Shown here piece after piece: positions 59,578-64,000 of a stretch of DNA of 64,000 nucleotides (position 1 is the first letter of the stretch; each line of letters opens with the position of its first letter). The position numbers were made by a program, and so were the translations under genes. The DNA comes from Clitoria ternatea (Eukaryota; Streptophyta; Magnoliopsida; Fabales; Fabaceae), in NCBI GenBank assembly GCA_037962975.1, contig CM075673.1, forward strand, positions 17,530,001 through 17,594,000, in the 5' to 3' direction. A model generated the notes under the pieces. That model had not been told where the DNA came from, did not search any database, and saw only the letters and a program-made list of their open reading frames with translations.

Positions 59578-62398
59578 CTCCCAACATCCGTCATGCTCAA
59601 GAATACAAGCCCTCAACAAATCTTCAAGGCTTTGGATAGTCCTCTCAGATTGTCCGTTGGTTTGGGATGATAAGCGGAGCTAAGCTTCAACTTAAATCCT
59701 AATTCATGATGCAAACTTCCCCAAAATCGAGAAGTAAATCGAGGGTCACGATCAGATATGATACTAGATGGCACACCATGCAATCTAACAATCTCCTTTA
59801 TGTACAACTGGGCTAATCTCTCTAAAAAACTCTTCATATTCATGAGCAAGAAGTGAGCACACTTCGTTAACCAATCCACAATCACCCATATAGCATCATT
59901 TCCCGCACGAGTTCGGGGTAAACCCGAAACAAAGTTCATAGCAATGCTATCCCATTTCCAAACAAGGATCTCCAAAGGTCTCAAATAACCAGATGGTCTT
60001 TGATGCTTGACCTTAGCCTTCTGACAAACAAGGCAAGATGTAACAAAGTTTGCCACATCACGTTTCATACCGGGCCACCAAAAATTCTTCTTCAAGTCTT
60101 GATACATCTTGGTGGAACTAAGATGAATGCTCAATACACTCTTGTGAGCTTCCTCAAGTACATATTTCCTCAAATCACCACTCGAGGGAACATAAATTTG
60201 GCCCTTCACACGCCAAATGCCATCATGACCTTCCACTAGAAACAAGTTCTTCCCTTTTTCTTGAGTTCTTTTCATTTCAACCAAGTATTCATCTTTCAGT
60301 TCTTGCAATTTCACGGTTTCAAGAAACACATTAGCAACAGTCAACATTTCAAGGGAAATCTTCTTTGGAGTATATGTTTCCACGCCCATATTCAAGTTTC
60401 TAAATTGTTCAATTAATTCCATCTCTTTCACCATTATTGCGGAAACATGCAATGACTTCCGGCTTAAAGCATCGGCAACCACATTTGCCTTTTCGGGATG
60501 ATACCCCAATTCGAACTTATAATCTTTTAGGAACTCCATCCATCGTCGTTGGCGTATATTAAGTTCTTTTTGATCAAAACAAGTACTTAAGGCTCTTGTG
60601 ATCACTAAAGACCACAATCTTAGAACCATACAAGTAATGTCGCCATAACTTCAAAGCAAACACCACCGCCGCCAATTCAAGATCATGTGTAGGATAGTTG
60701 ACCTCATGCGGTCGCAACTGTCTCAACGCATAGGCTATCACATGTTCACACTGCATCAATACACAACCCAGACCATGCATAGAAGCATCACAATATACCA
60801 CAAAGTCATCCAACAAATCAGGCAATGCTAATACTGGTGCGGTAGTAAGCCTTAATTTCAACTCTTGAAAACTTTCTTCACATTCACGGTTCCACACAAA
60901 CGGATGATTCTTGCGAGTCAACTTCGTCAACGGTAAGGCTAAATGGGAAAATCCCTCAATAAACCTCCGATAATAACCGACAAGACAAAGAAAACTTCTT
61001 ATTTCTGTCACGAACGTCGGTATTTCCCAAGCCATAACAGCTTCCACTTTTGATCAATCCATGGCTACTCTATCACCGGAAATCACATGACCAAGAAAAG
61101 AAATCTCATTCATCCAGAATTCACATTTAGAGAGCTTAGCATACAATTCTTTCTCTCGAAGAATGGATGATACAAAGCGAAGATGCCTTTCATGCTCTTC
61201 ATGGCTCTTAGAGTATAACAAAATATCATCAATAAACACCATGACAAATTGGTCAAGATACTCGTGGAAGATACGATTCATGTAATCCATGATAATCACA
61301 GGAGCATTTGTCACTCCGAATGGCATCACTACATACTCATAGTGTCCATATTCTGTTCAGAAGGCAGTTTTAGGAATGTCTTCTGTCTTCACCCAGCTTT
61401 GGTGATATCCGGAATGTAAACCAATCTTGGAGAATACAACGGTACCCTTCAATTGATCCAAAAGATCATCAATGTGAGGAAAATGATACTTGTTCTTAAT
61501 AGTTACCTTATTGAGTTGGCGATAGTCAACGCACAATCTCATGCTTCTATCCTTCTTTTTCACCAATAGCACAGGAGCACCCCAAGTAGACATACTTGGG
61601 CGGATAAACTCCCGTTCAAGTAATTCCTCGACTTGTTTCTTCAACTCGGCCAACTCCATATGAGACATCCTATAAGGAGCTCTAGAAACAGGTTCAGCAC
61701 CAGGAATGAGATCAATAGAGAATTCCACTTCATGTGGAGGAGGCAATTCAGGAATTTCATCCAGAAAAACATCGAGAAATTCAGAAACAATAGGGATTTC
61801 ACAGGATTGGGATGTACCATTCCCATCAACCATACAGAACATTATGAGAAGTTGAGAGATACCTCGTAGGTCAAAGCTTTCAGCATTAGGAGTCAGGAAG
61901 ATCATCGTCTTATTATGGCAATCCACCAAGACTTTGTTGGCAGACAACCAATCCATACCTATAATAATGTCTAGGTCTTTTATAGGTAAGCACACAAGGG
62001 ATAATACAAACTTCCTTCCTTCAAGAGTCATCTCGACATTCTCACATCGAGTCACCGATCTCAAACAAGTACCGGTCGGTGTAGTCGCCATTATAGAACC
62101 TCTCATCGTGAAAACAGGCACTTTCAAGCGCCTCACACAATCCTCGAAAATAAATGAGTATATAGCACCAGAATCAAATATAACATGTACCGGAGTGCCA
62201 AGGATTTCACACTTACCACGAATAAGATCTTCAGTTTGTGCGGCTTCTTCACCGGTAACGGGAAAGACTCTTCCAGCTGCTTGTGGTTGATCACCACCAT
62301 TACGGTTGCCAATTCTTCCACCATGGCCATTACCTCGACCATTACCATTTCTTCCACCATTATGGTTTCCACCACAGCCACCATTTCCTCCACTTCAC
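59578..62398 (-). pseudogene. Truncated Gypsy pol fragment (protease to integrase)
   Basis: Second Tekay-like element on the minus strand, different from the 39-57 kb one. From 62398 downward: a Gly/Asn-rich nucleocapsid-like linker, protease (FDSGAIYSFI, with a frameshift near 62135), and RT (RLCVDYRQLNKVTIKNKY, MPFGVTNAP, FIDDILLYSKS), with a TGA at 61357 inside TAF-TEYGHYE. RNase H follows (YCDASMHGLGCVLM, HDLELAAVVFALKLWRHYLY), a frameshift near 60580, then the integrase zinc region (VTSCLVCQKAK) and core (IISDRDPRFTSRFW). It is cut off near 59578 inside the integrase. There are no LTRs, gag capsid, primer site or polypurine tract. Confidence 0.88.
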
Positions 62399-62399
62399 C

Positions 62400-62996
62400 A
62401 AGAAATCTTTAGAGCGGCAGGTTTCTGAACTTCAGCAGCAGAACAAGTCTATCCCCCTCCTGGAAGAAGAGCTCCAGCTTGAGAAGAAGAAATCCGCCAA
62501 GCTGAGTGAAGATCTTGCAGCAGTGGAGGCCAGCCATAATAAAAGCTTAGGAGAGTGGGAGGCCCTCAGGAAGGAGCTACAGACTCAGATTGAAGAGTTG
62601 AAGAAGGGGAGTACGGGCGTTGGGCCATTGGAGGAAGAGGTTACCAAGCTTTAGAAGAGGTTGGCTACTTCCAAGGCCAAGGCTGCTAAGGCTTTGGAGA
62701 TATACAAGAAGGTAGCTTTTGAATCCTTTGGCCTGGCCCTTCGTCAGGTCTTCTACTACAATCCTGATGTGAAACTCAACTTTTATGGGCTGGATCCATT
62801 CTACGAGTTCCACGGAGGGAAACTTGTTGTGGTGAAGAGTGACGGCTCGCATGTGAATCCTCCAGATTCTCTTTATGAACTGCCCCCTCTTCCGGAGGGC
62901 CAAAGTATGGAACCACCATCAGTTACTCCAGGCCCTGAAAATGTTATTCAAGAAGATGCTCCAACTGGCCATGAGACCGGTGTTGATGGGACCTAA
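62400..62996 (+). pseudogene. Coiled-coil ORF fragment of unknown mobile-element type
   Basis: Plus-strand frame beginning abruptly at the junction with the Gypsy fragment. It has Leu/Glu/Lys heptads (LERQVSELQQQNK, LEEELQLEKKKSAKLSEDL, up to about 62650), one TAG at 62652-62654 where KLQKRL would be natural, then AAKALEIYKKVAFESFGLAL and a Pro-rich tail (LPEGQSMEPPSVTPGPE), ending at TAA 62994. The N-terminus is missing. Coiled coil plus a short globular end resembles gag-like or accessory ORFs of plant retrotransposons. I do not recognise the exact family and assign no function. Confidence 0.45.
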
Positions 62997-63522
62997 GTTG
63001 AAGGAGCCAAGGAAGGGGGAACGGATGTGCCCACAGCGGAGACTTAGACGTTTACTCCTTGATTTTTTGCACTTTATTTTTACAGCTGTGTACTGGGATC
63101 AGCTCCAGTTTCCATGAACTTTTTTGTATAAAATTTTTCTTCAAATAAATAAAATTTTCCTTCACCTTGCTTTAATCGTTTGTGACAAGTGTAAATAACT
63201 TAGGCATATATACTATGCCTTTACCTTTGTATCAATCACAAAACCGCTCTGTTTAACTATGTTAACGTTAAAGCGTAGTTTGCACCCCAGAGAAAATAAT
63301 GAACATCGTAACAGATAAGCAATATCACGTTGAATTATTCACGTGTGTTTTGTCCCCAAGTATAAGTGTTTTGGGAAGCAAATATCTGTTGTGAAATGTT
63401 ACCTTTAACTCCTGGGAGGGTGAAAAGGTTCATTCGATCTCTACAATATGAAATCGCAGTGTTTGCAGTCATCCGCCCTGCGAAAATTATTTCAAAGATT
63501 AGGACAGTGATTGTACTTGGAG
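62997..63522. other. 3' UTR-like sequence after the coiled-coil ORF
   Basis: It contains AATAAATAAAATTTTCC near 63145, a plausible poly(A) region. Otherwise there is no gene. A minus frame at 63335-63631 overlaps the tandem array and is not called. Confidence 0.4.
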
Positions 63523-63875
63523 TTCGATTCAATCCTACAATCCAAGCCTTCATATGGGGTTCGGTACAACCTTGAAAAAGGTTAGATCCTATAACCCATT
63601 TCTTGAGGTTCGGTTTAGTCCTACAACTCAAGTCTTCAAACGGGGTTCGGTTTAATCCTACTAATCGTACCCAAAGTTCGGTTTAATCCTACAATCTGGG
63701 CCTTCAAATGGTGTTCGGTTCGATCCTACTAACCATACATGGAGTTTGGTTTAATCCTACAATCCAAGTCTTCAAACGGGGTTCGGTTTAGTCCTACTAG
63801 TCGTACCCAGAGTTCGGTTTAATCCTACAATCTGGGCCTTCAATTGGGGTTCAGTTTAATCCTACAACCCATTTC
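63523..63875. repeat. 68-bp tandem array (37 + 31 half-units)
   Basis: TTCGGTTTAATCCTAC words start at 63609, 63646, 63677, 63714, 63745, 63782, 63813 and 63850, alternating 37 and 31 bases apart, with diverged copies at 63523 and 63560. The 37-base half contains the CAATCTGGGCCTTCAAA type and the 31-base half the CTAGTCGTACCCAGAG type. Confidence 0.9.
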
Positions 63876-64000
63876 TCCCCTCAAGGAGTTACATCGTCAA
63901 TTCACAGAATATGTGATTGAGATCATCTGTCCTGGGGTCCTTATACGTAATGGCCTATGGCTATGAATCACAACATAGAAAGGAAAAGGTGAGAGTGATA

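Overview
This window is plant nuclear DNA, AT-rich and dominated by transposable elements. Two genes have plant-specific domain architecture and GT-AG introns. The LTR retrotransposons carry plant-type tRNA-Met primer sites, and hAT, CACTA and MITE-like DNA elements are also present. It looks like a eudicot and possibly a legume, but that is an impression from the repeats, not something proved here.

Layout. 1-2.2 kb: 3' half of a PHD-finger/acetyltransferase gene (+). 3.4-7.8 kb: a complete five-exon pectinesterase gene (+). 9.2-9.6 kb: a solo LTR with a perfect target duplication. 10.3-12.5 kb: a nine-exon gene (-) that can be spliced by eye into an uninterrupted frame and encodes a Ulp1-type (C48) cysteine protease, probably of transposon origin. 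13.1-13.3 kb: a fold-back MITE candidate. 13.3-17.8 kb: gene-free sequence with an old LTR-like repeat. 17.8-22.4 kb: a complete LTR retrotransposon (-) with no coding capacity, of the same family as the 9.2-kb solo LTR, and with a compact complex block of non-coding sequence near its 3' end. 22.4-25.4 kb: repeat remnants. 25.4-26.7 kb: a Copia-type solo LTR. 27.1-31.5 kb: a decayed hAT element that interrupts an older coding-like sequence. 32-36.5 kb: two diverged inverted copies of one LTR-like repeat. 36.8-38.2 kb: a non-autonomous CACTA element that has captured an intron-containing host gene fragment.

39.5-57.0 kb is a clear nested structure. A Gypsy (chromovirus/Tekay-like) element on the minus strand, flanked by CATGA, has an 8.3-kb Copia element (+), flanked by ATGTT, inside its 5' LTR. 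The Copia LTRs are close to identical but its pol region is badly broken, and its leader carries tandem structured repeats. 59.6-62.4 kb is a truncated second Gypsy pol fragment joined to an unrelated coiled-coil ORF (62.4-63.0 kb), followed by a 68-bp tandem array (63.5-63.9 kb).

The three gene models are independent loci and show no evidence of a shared pathway. The rest of the window is a record of successive transposon insertions. The main candidates for something under-described are the non-coding LTR element with its complex block, the hairpin-forming 189-bp repeats in the Copia leader, the CACTA gene capture, and the intact Ulp1-type gene in transposon debris.
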